A DNA stretch of 64,000 nt from Pseudarthrobacter enclensis (lineage in GTDB: Bacteria; Actinomycetota; Actinomycetes; Actinomycetales; Micrococcaceae). Position numbers and translations under genes: made by a program. The stretch spans positions 124,001 to 188,000 of the forward strand of contig NZ_JAUSRE010000008.1 of NCBI RefSeq assembly GCF_030811655.1. Reading direction: 5' to 3'. Under the pieces are notes generated by a model that saw only the letters and a program-made list of their open reading frames with translations, did not search any database and was not told where the DNA came from. Shown here in pieces: positions 1 through 8,424 of this stretch; within the stretch, counting starts at the first letter, position 1; every line of letters begins with the position of its first letter.

Positions 1-465
1 GCCGGCGTCCAGTGTGTACTTGCCGCCGGAGTAGCTGTACCGGTAAAGGTAGGCGGGCTGTCCTGAAACGGAGTCCTTGGGGCTGGCATCGGTGGACACG
101 GTGACCACATGCGATGCGATGTACAGGTGGCTGCCGTCCCACATGGTGTCCGCCAGGGTGCTGCTGCGGCTGTCATTGACTACGCCCGTATTCACCCAGG
201 TGGCGGTGGGGCGGTCCAGCCGGTAGATGCTCCAGCCGCTGCCGCTGGTCCACATGTCCGCCCACCAGGAGCCGTCGTTCCACCACAGCTTGCTCTGCGG
301 CTTGTCCGACGTCGGCGGGTTGGCGACGCCGGAATAGGAGATGCTTTGCCTGCCGTAGACAGGATCTGCCGAGGCCGCAGGTGCCCACCCGAGCGGGGCC
401 AGGGCTGCTATCAGGGCCAGGACCAGTGCCTGCCGTAACCGACCAGGGATGGCAGCAATCTTCAT
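1..465 (-). CDS. Secreted protein of unknown function, N-terminal part (3' end outside window)
   Basis: The reading frame stays open from an ATG at 465 to the window edge, giving 155 residues without a stop. It begins with a Sec-type signal peptide: a basic start (MKIAAIPGRLRQ), a hydrophobic core and an AASA-D cleavage-type site near residue 34. The mature part is rich in Trp, Tyr, Ser and Gly, with repeated WW/WS patterns (KLWWNDGSWWADMW around residues 60-75) that look like the edge strands of a beta-propeller or lectin-like fold. I do not recognise the family. No SD stronger than a GGAG-like stretch is visible upstream. Secretion is well supported; function is unknown. Confidence 0.75.
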   Translation of the reverse strand, partial: MKIAAIPGRLRQALVLALIAALAPLGWAPAASADPVYGRQSISYSGVANPPTSDKPQSKLWWNDGSWWADMWTSGSGWSIYRLDRPTATWVNTGVVNDSRSSTLADTMWDGSHLYIASHVVTVSTDASPKDSVSGQPAYLYRYSYSGGKYTLDAG

Positions 466-807
466 GGCGGGCTCCTGGGTGCTGATGTCGCTCAGACCGA
501 TTTACTTGTCTTGGGGTCCTTGCCCGCCGCCCCAGACACGACGGAACCCCTGAAGGTCACAGGATAGGTCTGAACCAGGCAACCGGCAAGTGATTGGACT
601 TATTCGCCCGCGGCCCCCCTATTCGCGGCCCCGGTACCCCCTATTCGCGGCCCCGGATAAACCCCTATCCCCGGGTTCCCGAAAACGGGGCCCGCGGCCA
701 GCCGGGGAATCCGGGGGCCGCACGTGGGCCTTTGGACTCTGGCCCCCGCGCCCTCCTGCGGGGCAGAGTAGGCGCCGGACCTTAACCAGCCAGGGAAAGA
801 AGGCGCC
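466..807. other. Gene-free stretch between divergent genes
   Basis: This stretch separates the secreted protein (minus strand) from the SDR (plus strand). It holds the 22-bp tandem repeat listed separately and very GC-rich sequence. I see no RNA gene and no convincing ORF: the overlapping candidates are arginine/proline-rich shadows. An AAAGAAGG ribosome-binding site for the SDR lies at its right end. Confidence 0.5.
615..656. repeat. 22-bp tandem direct repeat, two copies
   Basis: Two identical 20-bp blocks (CCCCCTATTCGCGGCCCCGG) lie at 615-634 and 637-656, separated by TA, so the period is 22 bp. A degenerate third copy (TTATTCGCCCGCGGCCCC) begins near 600, and a shortened CCCCTATCCCCGGG follows at about 663. 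The block is intergenic. Helical-phase spacing would suit a protein-binding array, but slippage expansion explains it equally well. Confidence 0.7.
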
Positions 808-1587
808 ATGCCCCGCACCTCCGTCATCACCGGCGCCGCCTCCGGCATCGGCAAGGCAACCAAGGAACTGCTCGAGCAGCGGGGTGAACGCGTCATCGGG
901 GCGGACCTTCACGACACCGAGGTGGTGGCCGACCTCTCCACCGCGGAAGGACGCTCCAGCCTGGTGGACGCGGTGCGGAAGGTCAGCGGCGGCAGGATCG
1001 ATGCCATCTACGCGGTGGCCGGCCTCGATTTCCCAATCGCGGCCACTGCAGCTGTGAACTTCTTCGGCGCCGTCGCAACCCTTGAAGGACTCCGGCCCCT
1101 CCTGAAGGACTCGGACGCCCCGCGTGCCGTGGTGGTTTCGTCCATGGCGGCCCTGTTTGCCACCGACGACGAGCTTGTGGCGCAACTGACCACCGGCGAC
1201 GAGGCCGGGGCCATGGCCCGCGCCGAAGTCCTGGCCAAGGAACCCACCACTGGCGGCCTCATCTACTGTTCCAGCAAGCTGGCACTCTCCCGGTGGGTCC
1301 GCCGCCAGGCTGCCACGGAAGCCTGGGCCGGTGCGGGAATCCCGCTGAACGCCGTCGCGCCCGGCGTCATCGCCACCCCCATGACGGCCGAACTGACCGC
1401 CACGGAGGAGGCCCGGACGGCCCTGCTGAAACAGGTCCCCATGCCGCTGAACGGCATCGCCGACGCCATCGTCGTTGCCCGCCTGCTGGCCTGGCTCAAC
1501 AGTGTGGAGAACACGCATCTGTGCGGGCAGATTGTCTATATCGACGGCGGCAGCGACGCTGTCATGCGCGGCGACTCGGTCTGGTGA
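808..1587 (+). CDS. Short-chain dehydrogenase/reductase (SDR), 259 aa
   Basis: A classical SDR of normal length, predicted to be a cytosolic NAD(P)(H)-dependent oxidoreductase. The Rossmann glycine motif TGAASGIG is at residues 8-15, Ser111/Ser112 fit the catalytic serine, and Tyr153-x3-Lys157 (YCSSK) is the catalytic pair. The usual NNAG is replaced by AVAG (about 69-72), as in 3-alpha-hydroxysteroid-dehydrogenase-like SDRs. The C-terminus (QIVYIDGGSDA) matches the family. The ATG at 808 has an AAAGAAGG site 6 bases upstream. The acidic residue at the end of the second strand (Asp33) suggests NAD preference. The substrate is unknown; it stands alone, with no operon partner. Confidence 0.9.
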   Translation: MPRTSVITGAASGIGKATKELLEQRGERVIGADLHDTEVVADLSTAEGRSSLVDAVRKVSGGRIDAIYAVAGLDFPIAATAAVNFFGAVATLEGLRPLLKDSDAPRAVVVSSMAALFATDDELVAQLTTGDEAGAMARAEVLAKEPTTGGLIYCSSKLALSRWVRRQAATEAWAGAGIPLNAVAPGVIATPMTAELTATEEARTALLKQVPMPLNGIADAIVVARLLAWLNSVENTHLCGQIVYIDGGSDAVMRGDSVW

Positions 1588-1631
1588 AGGGCGGTCTTTG
1601 GTCCCTGTTCCCGCGCAACCCTCAGGCGTAG

Positions 1632-1669
1632 CTTGAATGTGGGCCCGCAACGGCTGGCCCACATTCAAG
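1632..1669 (+). promoter_or_regulatory. 14-bp inverted repeat immediately before the lipoprotein RBS
   Basis: Left arm 1632-1645 (CTTGAATGTGGGCC) and right arm 1656-1669 pair perfectly across a 10-base loop. The GGGGGAG ribosome-binding site of the next gene follows directly and the ATG is at 1680. There is no T-run, so it is a poor intrinsic terminator for the SDR. It may be an operator dyad or a 5'-leader hairpin affecting translation. Confidence 0.6.
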
Positions 1670-1679
1670 GGGGAGCACG

Positions 1680-2384
1680 ATGACCAGGCCCAGGCGTACC
1701 GTTTTCAGCGTTCTCGGGCTCAGCGGCCTGATGATGCTCACCGGCTGTTTCGGCCCGCCCAGTCCGTCCCCCACCAACACGTCCGCCACCGCATCGGCAA
1801 GCGCCACGGCCGGCAGCGCCAGCCCCAGTGCGACGGCGACTCCCACCACCACGGCGACCACCACTTCGCCGTCGGGCACCTCAGCCGCGCCCACCACCAC
1901 GCCTGCCGCGCCGCCGTCGTCCGCCCCCGCCAGCCCACCGCCAACCCAGGAATCGACTCCCACAGGCCTCCCTGAACAGACTGCCCCGCTGACCATTTAC
2001 TACCTGGCAGTCGGGGACAACGGCGTCTCGGGGCCGAAAATCGGCTGCGGTGACAGCCTGGTGGCCACCACCACGGCCCCGGTCACCTTCACCGACCAGG
2101 TGGGACCGAGCATTAACACCCTGCTCGCCAACAAGAACCGCGACATCGGCATGTCCGGGCTGATCAATGTGCTGTACCAGTCCAGCCTCACGTACCTGGG
2201 CGGCGAACTGGACGGCAGCACCATCACCATCTGGCTGTCCGGGCAGTTCATGCTGGGCGGCGTTTGCGACATCCCGCGGGCCAAGGCGCAGCTGGAGTAC
2301 ACGGCCATGAGCGCGTCGGGCGCCACCAGCGCGCAGGTGTTCGTGAACGGCCGCCCGATTGACGAGGTGCTCAGCCTCAAATGA
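1680..2384 (+). CDS. GerMN-domain lipoprotein, 234 aa
   Basis: An exported lipoprotein: basic start, hydrophobic core and a lipobox LTGC with the lipidated cysteine at residue 23. A long Pro/Ser/Thr/Ala linker (about 25-100) would span the cell wall. The C-terminal domain from about residue 103 (LTIYYLAVGDNG... to VFVNGRPIDEVLSLK) matches the GerMN domain of spore-germination and LpqB-type lipoproteins, which is common in non-sporulating actinobacteria; its ligand is unknown. A strong GGGGGAG site precedes the ATG. It stands alone, and its expression may be affected by the hairpin just upstream. Confidence 0.82.
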   Translation: MTRPRRTVFSVLGLSGLMMLTGCFGPPSPSPTNTSATASASATAGSASPSATATPTTTATTTSPSGTSAAPTTTPAAPPSSAPASPPPTQESTPTGLPEQTAPLTIYYLAVGDNGVSGPKIGCGDSLVATTTAPVTFTDQVGPSINTLLANKNRDIGMSGLINVLYQSSLTYLGGELDGSTITIWLSGQFMLGGVCDIPRAKAQLEYTAMSASGATSAQVFVNGRPIDEVLSLK

Positions 2385-2424
2385 TGCGGATGCACCACCC
2401 GGGGGACCGGGAAGACGCAGCCGG

Positions 2425-3102
2425 ATGACGGGCAGGGACGGGACGGAGCGCCTGCAACACCCGCTGTTCGCCCGTGCGTTTGCGCGCGCCGTGGGGACCA
2501 TTGACCGGCGCGGCGCCGCTGCGCACCGCCGCCGCGTCCTGATGGGCCTGCACGGATCAGTGATCGAAATCGGAGCGGGTACGGGATCCTCCTTCCCGCT
2601 GTACCCGCCGGCGGTCACCCACGTCCTGGCCCTGGAACCGGATGACTACCTGCGGGGCGTGGCCCGGGAACAGGCGGCCGCCGCAAGTGTCCCCGTGACC
2701 GTTGTGGCCGCCGCCGGGGAACACATCCCCGCTGAGACCGGCAGCGTTGACGCCGTGGTGGCCAGCCTTGTCCTCTGCAGCGTCGAGGACCAGGCCGCGG
2801 TGCTCGCGGAGATCCGGCGGGTCCTGCGCCCCGGCGGAACCCTTGCCTATTACGAGCACGTCCGGTCCGCCCATCCAGTGCTGGCGAAGGTGGAAGACGT
2901 GGTGACCCCGGTGTGGGGGCGGTTCATGGGCGGCTGCCACCTGAACCGGGATACGCTTGCCGCCATCACCGCGGCAGGTTTCAGTGTGCAGGACAACGAG
3001 CGGTTCGGCTTCGCCGTCCAGCGGCTGAACCCTTCCCTCGCCCACATCCTGGGCACGGCCACCAGTCCAGGACCCCCGGGAACACGAATGGATCCGGCAT
3101 GA
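2425..3102 (+). CDS. Class I SAM-dependent methyltransferase, 225 aa
   Basis: The SAM-binding motif I (VIEIGAGTGSS) is near residues 46-56, an acidic residue ends strand 2 (ALEPDDY), and the motif IV/post-motif segment (VLRPGGTLAYYEHV) fits the UbiE/METTL7-like methyltransferase_11 family. The substrate cannot be inferred. I chose the ATG at 2425 because an upstream in-frame ATG (2359) lies inside the preceding lipoprotein gene. Its stop overlaps the start of the P-type ATPase gene as ATGA (3099-3102), so the two are probably translationally coupled. Confidence 0.85.
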   Translation: MTGRDGTERLQHPLFARAFARAVGTIDRRGAAAHRRRVLMGLHGSVIEIGAGTGSSFPLYPPAVTHVLALEPDDYLRGVAREQAAAASVPVTVVAAAGEHIPAETGSVDAVVASLVLCSVEDQAAVLAEIRRVLRPGGTLAYYEHVRSAHPVLAKVEDVVTPVWGRFMGGCHLNRDTLAAITAAGFSVQDNERFGFAVQRLNPSLAHILGTATSPGPPGTRMDPA

Positions 3103-5816
3103 CAGACCTGAACGTCCAGGAGCGCAGCAGCCTCCAAGTCCCCATCACTGAGGCCGCCAGCCTGACGGCTGACCAAACCCTCGCGCGGCTGGGTTCCGGG
3201 CCTGACGGCCTGGCTCAGGATGAAGCGGCCATCAGGCTGGAGCAGCTGGGCCCCAACGCCGTACGCACGCACCGCGCGAACGCCTGGGCCGTGCTGGGAC
3301 GGCAGTTCGCCAGTCCCATCCTCATCCTCCTGCTCGTCACCGCGGGACTATCGCTGTTCCTTGGCGATGCCACCAACTCGATTGTCATCGGCGTGATCCT
3401 GCTGGTCAGTGTGGGACTGGGTTTCACCAATGAGTTCCGCGCCGAACGGGCCTCTGAAGCGCTGCATGACCGCGTCACCCACCGCGCCGTGGTGCTGCGC
3501 GGCGGAGCCACAAGGGAAGTGGATGTCACCGCGCTGGTGCCGGGCGACGTCGTCCATCTTTCCCTGGGCGCCATCATCCCGGCGGATATCCGCCTCCTCA
3601 CCACCAACAATCTGCTCTGCGACGAAAGCATCCTCACGGGGGAGTCGCAGGCCGCCGCCAAGGACCCCGCACCGGTGCCCGCCGGCGGGGCACTGGCCGA
3701 CCTAACCTCGTGCGCCTTCATGGGCACCGTGGTCCAGTCCGGCGGCTGCACCGGCGTGGTGGTGGCCACCGGCGCCCGTGCAGAATTCGGCCGGATCGCC
3801 CTGGGCCTGGGCGAGCGGCAGCCGCAGACCGAGTTCCAGCTGGGCCTCAAACGGTTCTCGTTCCTGCTGCTGCAGGTGGCCGTGGTGCTTACGACGCTGA
3901 TCTTCGTGGCAAATCTGCTGCTCCAGCGCCCGCTCATCGAGTCTCTGCTGTTCTCCCTGGCCATTGCGGTGGGCATCACGCCGCAGCTGCTTCCCGCCGT
4001 CGTCAGCACCTCCCTGGCCACCGGCACCCGGCAGCTGGCCAAGCGGAAAGTGCTGGTTAAACGGCTGGTCTGCATCGAGGACCTGGGGGACATGGACATC
4101 CTGGTCACGGACAAGACCGGCACCCTCACGGAAGGAAGGATCAGCTTCACCCGCGCACTTCCCGTTGAACCGGGCCTGTCCGACGACGGCCTGCGCACCC
4201 TGGGGCTGCTGGCCACGGAGACGGACTACGCGGAGGCAAAGGCCTCCTCCGCAGGGCAGAACGCGCTGGACACCGCGCTGTGGGACAGTCCCGGGGCGGC
4301 CGGTTTTGAACCGGCCCGGTACGAGCGCGTGGACCTGATCGGCTTCGACCACCAGCGCCGGCGCACCAGCGTCCTGGTCCGCGAAGCCGGTGGCCCCTCC
4401 CGGATCATTACCAAAGGTGCACCGGAGGACGTCCTGGCCCTGTGCGGGCCCACCCCACCTTTCGTTCAGGCGCTGCTGGACGAGCAGTTTGATGCCGGCT
4501 CACGGGTGGTAGCCGTTGCTACCCGGCCGGCTGCCGGGCTGGACAGACTCACCCCCGCCGACGAGCGGGGCCTCACCCTGGCCGGGTTCCTCGTGTTCCT
4601 GGACCGGCCCAAGGCCAATGCGAGGCAGTCGCTGGACCGGCTTGAAGCCCTGGGGATCTCGATGAAGATCGCCACGGGTGACAACGCCAAGGTGGCAGAG
4701 AAGGTTTGCGCCGACCTTGACGTGGACTCCGCTGGCACCCTCACCGGGGCGCAAGTTGAAGGAATGTCCGACGCCGACCTGGCCGCCGCCGCCCGGACGG
4801 CCACCATCTTCGCCCGCGTCTCGCCCGAACAAAAAGCACGCATCATCGCCCTGTTGCGCCTCAGCGGCGGATCGGTGGGCTTCATGGGCGACGGAGTCAA
4901 CGACGCCTTGGCACTGCACAAGGCGGACATCGGCATATCCGTGGACACGGCAACGGACGTTGCCAAGGACGCCGCCGACGTCGTCCTTTTGGACAAGGAC
5001 CTCGGCGTGCTGGCGGACGGCGTCATGGAGGGCCGGCGGATCTTCGCCAACACCATCAAATACGTGTTGATGGGCACGTCCAGCAACTTCGGCAACATGT
5101 TCAGCGCCGCCACCGCTTCCGTGGTGCTGAGCTTCCTGCCCATGCTCCCTGGCCAGATCCTGCTCAACAACCTGCTCTATGATTCCGGCCAGCTTGCCAT
5201 CCCGGGAGACCGTGTGGACCAGGAGCAGCTGCGGGCGCCCTCGCACTGGAACATCGCGTTCATCCGCCGGTTCATGCTGCTGTTCGGTCCCATCAGCTCA
5301 CTCTTCGACTTCGCCACGTTCGCCCTGATGTTGTTCGTGTTCTCGGCAGCGCCGGGTGAGTTCCGGGCGGGCTGGTTTATCGAATCCATCGCCACCCAGA
5401 CACTGATCATCTTCGCCATCCGCACCCGGCGCGTTCCGTTCCTGCGCAGCCGGCCGTCCGCGGGACTGCTCGCAGCGTCCCTTGGCGTGGTGGCCCTGGG
5501 GGTGTTCCTGCCGCTGTCGCCCCTGGCCAACGTGCTGGGCTTCGACCCCCTGCCCGTGCCGTTCTTCCTGGCACTTCTGGCCATGGTAGTGGTCTACCTG
5601 GTGCTGGTGGAACTCGCCAAGCAGTGGTTCTTCGCCCGTGACGCCCAGCAGCTGCCCGCCCCGCCCCCGCCAATCCGGCGGCGGCAGGCCACCCACCATA
5701 TCTCCCGTCGGGCCTACCGCTTCAGCGCCCCCGTCAAAATTCCCGCGGTTAGGCTGCCGGCGGGTGGGCCGGCCGGCAGGAGGCGGCGGTCAAGGCAGGG
5801 AAGACCTGTGCCGTAA
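3099..5816 (+). CDS. mgtA: Magnesium-transporting P-type ATPase (P3B, MgtA/MgtB type), 905 aa
   Basis: An integral membrane Mg2+ importer driven by ATP hydrolysis. Landmarks are TGES at 180-183 (actuator), the phosphorylated Asp338 in DKTGT, and the hinge GDGVND at 597-602. Two segments are typical of MgtA: IAVGITPQLLP in TM4 and the late membrane segment LPGQILLNNLLYDSGQLAIPGD. Other P-type ATPases do not have them. Length is normal for the family except for an extra basic, proline-rich tail after about residue 850 (PPPPIRRR..., ending RRRRSRQGRPVP). The ATG at 3099 overlaps the methyltransferase stop. No Mg2+-sensing leader is evident, consistent with expression from the upstream gene. Confidence 0.93.
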   Translation: MTDLNVQERSSLQVPITEAASLTADQTLARLGSGPDGLAQDEAAIRLEQLGPNAVRTHRANAWAVLGRQFASPILILLLVTAGLSLFLGDATNSIVIGVILLVSVGLGFTNEFRAERASEALHDRVTHRAVVLRGGATREVDVTALVPGDVVHLSLGAIIPADIRLLTTNNLLCDESILTGESQAAAKDPAPVPAGGALADLTSCAFMGTVVQSGGCTGVVVATGARAEFGRIALGLGERQPQTEFQLGLKRFSFLLLQVAVVLTTLIFVANLLLQRPLIESLLFSLAIAVGITPQLLPAVVSTSLATGTRQLAKRKVLVKRLVCIEDLGDMDILVTDKTGTLTEGRISFTRALPVEPGLSDDGLRTLGLLATETDYAEAKASSAGQNALDTALWDSPGAAGFEPARYERVDLIGFDHQRRRTSVLVREAGGPSRIITKGAPEDVLALCGPTPPFVQALLDEQFDAGSRVVAVATRPAAGLDRLTPADERGLTLAGFLVFLDRPKANARQSLDRLEALGISMKIATGDNAKVAEKVCADLDVDSAGTLTGAQVEGMSDADLAAAARTATIFARVSPEQKARIIALLRLSGGSVGFMGDGVNDALALHKADIGISVDTATDVAKDAADVVLLDKDLGVLADGVMEGRRIFANTIKYVLMGTSSNFGNMFSAATASVVLSFLPMLPGQILLNNLLYDSGQLAIPGDRVDQEQLRAPSHWNIAFIRRFMLLFGPISSLFDFATFALMLFVFSAAPGEFRAGWFIESIATQTLIIFAIRTRRVPFLRSRPSAGLLAASLGVVALGVFLPLSPLANVLGFDPLPVPFFLALLAMVVVYLVLVELAKQWFFARDAQQLPAPPPPIRRRQATHHISRRAYRFSAPVKIPAVRLPAGGPAGRRRRSRQGRPVP

Positions 5817-5939
5817 TCGTTAAGGCGTCGGCCCCCGGGGGTTGTTAGCATGGAGGGTAGGGACGCTGGGGGCTCGTCAAAATGTATTCAAAGGTGATGC
5901 AGTTCGCCCTGAATGCGTTCGATCTTTGGAGCGTTTTTC

Positions 5940-7619
5940 ATGTGGCGTGAACCAATCAGGCGTCGGACCCGCGAACTTTTGCGGGAATTTGTAGACAGGG
6001 CAGATGAACTCGTCCGGACCCAGGAACATGTCGAAGGCCTGCTCGGGGCGGTTGTTTCCCTCACGGAGGACCTGAGCCTGGAGGCAGTGCTTGACCGGGT
6101 GGTGCAGTCCGCCTGCGAGCTGGTGGGGGCGCGGTACGGGGCATTGGGCGTGATCGGGGACGACCAGCAGCTCAGCCATTTCATCACGGTTGGCATCGAT
6201 GAAGACGGTACCCGTGTCATCGGTGACCTTCCCACAGGCCATGACGTGTTGGACCAGCTGATCCAGGAGCCCAGGCCGTTAACCCTTCATGACCTGGGTG
6301 AGCATGCCGTCTCCGTCGGATTCCCGACCAACCGTCCGCCGATGAAGACCTCCCTGGGCGTTCCGGTGCGGGTCCGGGATGAGGTCTTTGGGAACCTGTA
6401 CCTGACGGAGAAGATCGACGGCCAGGATTTCACGGCCGAGGACGAGGACCTGGCAGTAGCCCTGGCCTCCGCTGCCGGCGTCGCCATCCAGAACGCCAGG
6501 CTCTACGAGGACAGCAACAGCCGACAACGGTGGCTGGAAGCGGGAATGGAGGTCAGCGACCGGCTGAAGGCCCGGCCAGGCTCCGATACGGACAACCTGG
6601 AAATGATTGTGGACCGGGCACTGCATGCGTCAGTCTCGGCGTTGTCGCTGATTGCCTCCGTCGCCGGGGACGGGAGCCTTCGGTGCCGTACCGCACTGGG
6701 GGTTCAATCAATTCCCGCGGGTCAGGAGCTGCCGGCCGGGGAAGTGTTGGTCCGGGTGCTCGCCACCGGGGAGTCGGCGGCACTGACGGACCCGCTGCAG
6801 GTGTTTGACGCGGCGTCCGCGGAGAAGCTCGGGCCGGTCCTGGTGGCGGCCTTGGGAAGTGACAGCGACGGCCAGCGCCAAAGTGTGTTGATCCTGGCCC
6901 GGGCTGCCGGGGCAGCGCGCTACACGGATGTGGACGTTGAACAGAGCGCGGTGTTCGCCTCCCGGATAGGCCTGACGCTGGACCTGCTGAAGGCGAACCA
7001 GTTACGGGAAGAGCATGCCCTCTTCATCGACCGGGAAAGGATCGCCGCGGACCTGCATGACCTGGTGATCCAGCGGCTCTTCGCTGCAGGACTGAGCATC
7101 CAGGGCCTGCGGCGCTACACCTCCGACCCCATTGCGCATGAGCGCCGCATTGCCGGGATCACCGCGGAGTTGGACGACTGCATCCATCAGCTACGGGACA
7201 CCATCTACTCCCTGCAGGCCCGGGAACCCGACCGGGAGCTGCTCAGCGGCCGCGTCCTGCGCGCCGTCCAGGAAGCTGCCAACGCTGCCGGCTTCCTCCC
7301 CAGGATCCAACTCTCCGGCCCGGTTGATGACGCCGTGGGCGATGAGGTGGCCGAGCAGTTGCTGAGTGTGCTTCATGAAAGCGTCAGCAACGCCGTCAGG
7401 CATTCAGGATCCCAGGACATCCAGGTTGTCCTCGCTGCCCAGGAGGGCGAGGTGGTCCTCACTGTCCGCGATCACGGGTGTGGTTTCAGGGACCCCCAAC
7501 GGGTCAGCGGCCTGGACAATATGAAGAACCGGGCGGCCGCCCTTGGCGGATCCTGCAGCATCGACAGCACCCCCGGGGAAGGCACCAGCGTCAACTGGAC
7601 AGTGCCCCTCCCGGATTGA
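5940..7619 (+). CDS. DevS/DosS-like sensor histidine kinase (GAF-GAF-HisKA_3-HATPase), 559 aa
   Basis: A soluble two-component sensor with two GAF domains (about 25-170 and 190-345), a dimerisation/phosphoacceptor helix with His373 (ERIAADLHDLVIQRLFAAGL, the DevS-type H-box) and a C-terminal ATPase (ESVSNAVRHSG N-box, DHGCGF). I chose the ATG at 5940 because GGAGC lies 8 bases upstream; an ATG at 5913 would add nine residues without a good site. In mycobacterial DevS/DosT, as I recall, a His-His precedes PPM in GAF-A and supplies the haem ligand; here the equivalent is Asn-Arg (TNRPPM, about residue 130), so haem sensing by that route is unlikely. It converges on the response-regulator gene 28 bases away, its likely partner. 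Confidence 0.9.
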   Translation: MWREPIRRRTRELLREFVDRADELVRTQEHVEGLLGAVVSLTEDLSLEAVLDRVVQSACELVGARYGALGVIGDDQQLSHFITVGIDEDGTRVIGDLPTGHDVLDQLIQEPRPLTLHDLGEHAVSVGFPTNRPPMKTSLGVPVRVRDEVFGNLYLTEKIDGQDFTAEDEDLAVALASAAGVAIQNARLYEDSNSRQRWLEAGMEVSDRLKARPGSDTDNLEMIVDRALHASVSALSLIASVAGDGSLRCRTALGVQSIPAGQELPAGEVLVRVLATGESAALTDPLQVFDAASAEKLGPVLVAALGSDSDGQRQSVLILARAAGAARYTDVDVEQSAVFASRIGLTLDLLKANQLREEHALFIDRERIAADLHDLVIQRLFAAGLSIQGLRRYTSDPIAHERRIAGITAELDDCIHQLRDTIYSLQAREPDRELLSGRVLRAVQEAANAAGFLPRIQLSGPVDDAVGDEVAEQLLSVLHESVSNAVRHSGSQDIQVVLAAQEGEVVLTVRDHGCGFRDPQRVSGLDNMKNRAAALGGSCSIDSTPGEGTSVNWTVPLPD

Positions 7620-7647
7620 CGGCCCAGTTTCTTAGTACCGCAGTTTC

Positions 7648-8334
7648 TCAGTGCAGCAGCTCCCACGCCCGCGGGATGGGAGCAGGAAGCAGCTGGCCGC
7701 GCCGGCGGAAGCCCAGATTTTGGAGCACGGAGGACACGCAGGCGGCAATGGCGGCGTCGGTCAACAGCAGTTCCTGGCCGATCTGGTGGTTTGTCATACC
7801 CCGCGCCATGAGGGCCAGCACCGTGCGCTCCGTCGGCGTCATGGATCTTAACCAGGGCGCCGAAGCTGTTGCATGGAGGTTCCCGGCCACTCTTTCCCTG
7901 ACTCCGGCCCCGATTGTCGGAATCCCCGCGGCGGCGCTGCGAATGCAGTTGAGCAGTTCGTTATGGTCTCCGACCCGCTTGATCACGTACCCTGACGCCC
8001 CTGCCAACACTGCTGCCCGCACGGCATGCTGCTCATCCCAACTGGTCAGGATCAGGCATTTCACGTCGGGGGCTGCGGAGCGCAGCTCGCGGCACACCTC
8101 AATGCCCGTTCCGTCCGGCAGCCTGTCGTCCAGGACCGCGATGTCCGGCTGCAGGACGTGGATCAGGTGGATGGCTTCCGCGGCTGATCCGCTGTCGCCG
8201 ACGATCTCGAAGCCATGGTGTTCAAGCAGGTCGCCAAGGCCCTGCCGGACCATTTTGTGGTCGTTCAGGATGAAGACGCGGATGGGCTGGGCAGGGGATC
8301 TGGCCTCATCCAGGGGTGCTGCTGGTGTATCCAT
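7648..8334 (-). CDS. NarL/DevR-like response regulator with altered recognition helix, 228 aa
   Basis: The receiver domain (residues 18-135) has phosphoacceptor Asp69 in VLDDRLPDG, the switch Thr in LILTS and the Lys in YVIK. The acidic pair is Asn24-Asp25 instead of Asp-Asp. The C-terminus aligns with a LuxR-type helix-turn-helix (MTPTERTVLALMARGMTNHQIG), but the recognition helix reads TDAAIAACVSS where DevR-type proteins have xEKTVKNYVSR: the DNA-contacting Lys/Lys/Asn are all Ala. I placed the start at the ATG at 8334 behind GAGAGCG; a GTG at 8424 would add 30 poorly conserved residues. It probably pairs with the converging kinase. Confidence 0.82.
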   Translation of the reverse strand: MDTPAAPLDEARSPAQPIRVFILNDHKMVRQGLGDLLEHHGFEIVGDSGSAAEAIHLIHVLQPDIAVLDDRLPDGTGIEVCRELRSAAPDVKCLILTSWDEQHAVRAAVLAGASGYVIKRVGDHNELLNCIRSAAAGIPTIGAGVRERVAGNLHATASAPWLRSMTPTERTVLALMARGMTNHQIGQELLLTDAAIAACVSSVLQNLGFRRRGQLLPAPIPRAWELLH

Positions 8335-8424
8335 GAAGACGCTCTCATCGAATCGATGCCCTCCCCGGCTGCCTCTGCGTGCCGCCGCCCCGTTCGAAAG
8401 GAACTCCAGTAAATCATTCGGCAC

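Noticed and set aside
2359..2424. Upstream ATG for the methyltransferase
   Set aside because: It lies within the GerMN lipoprotein gene and adds residues unlike the family start.
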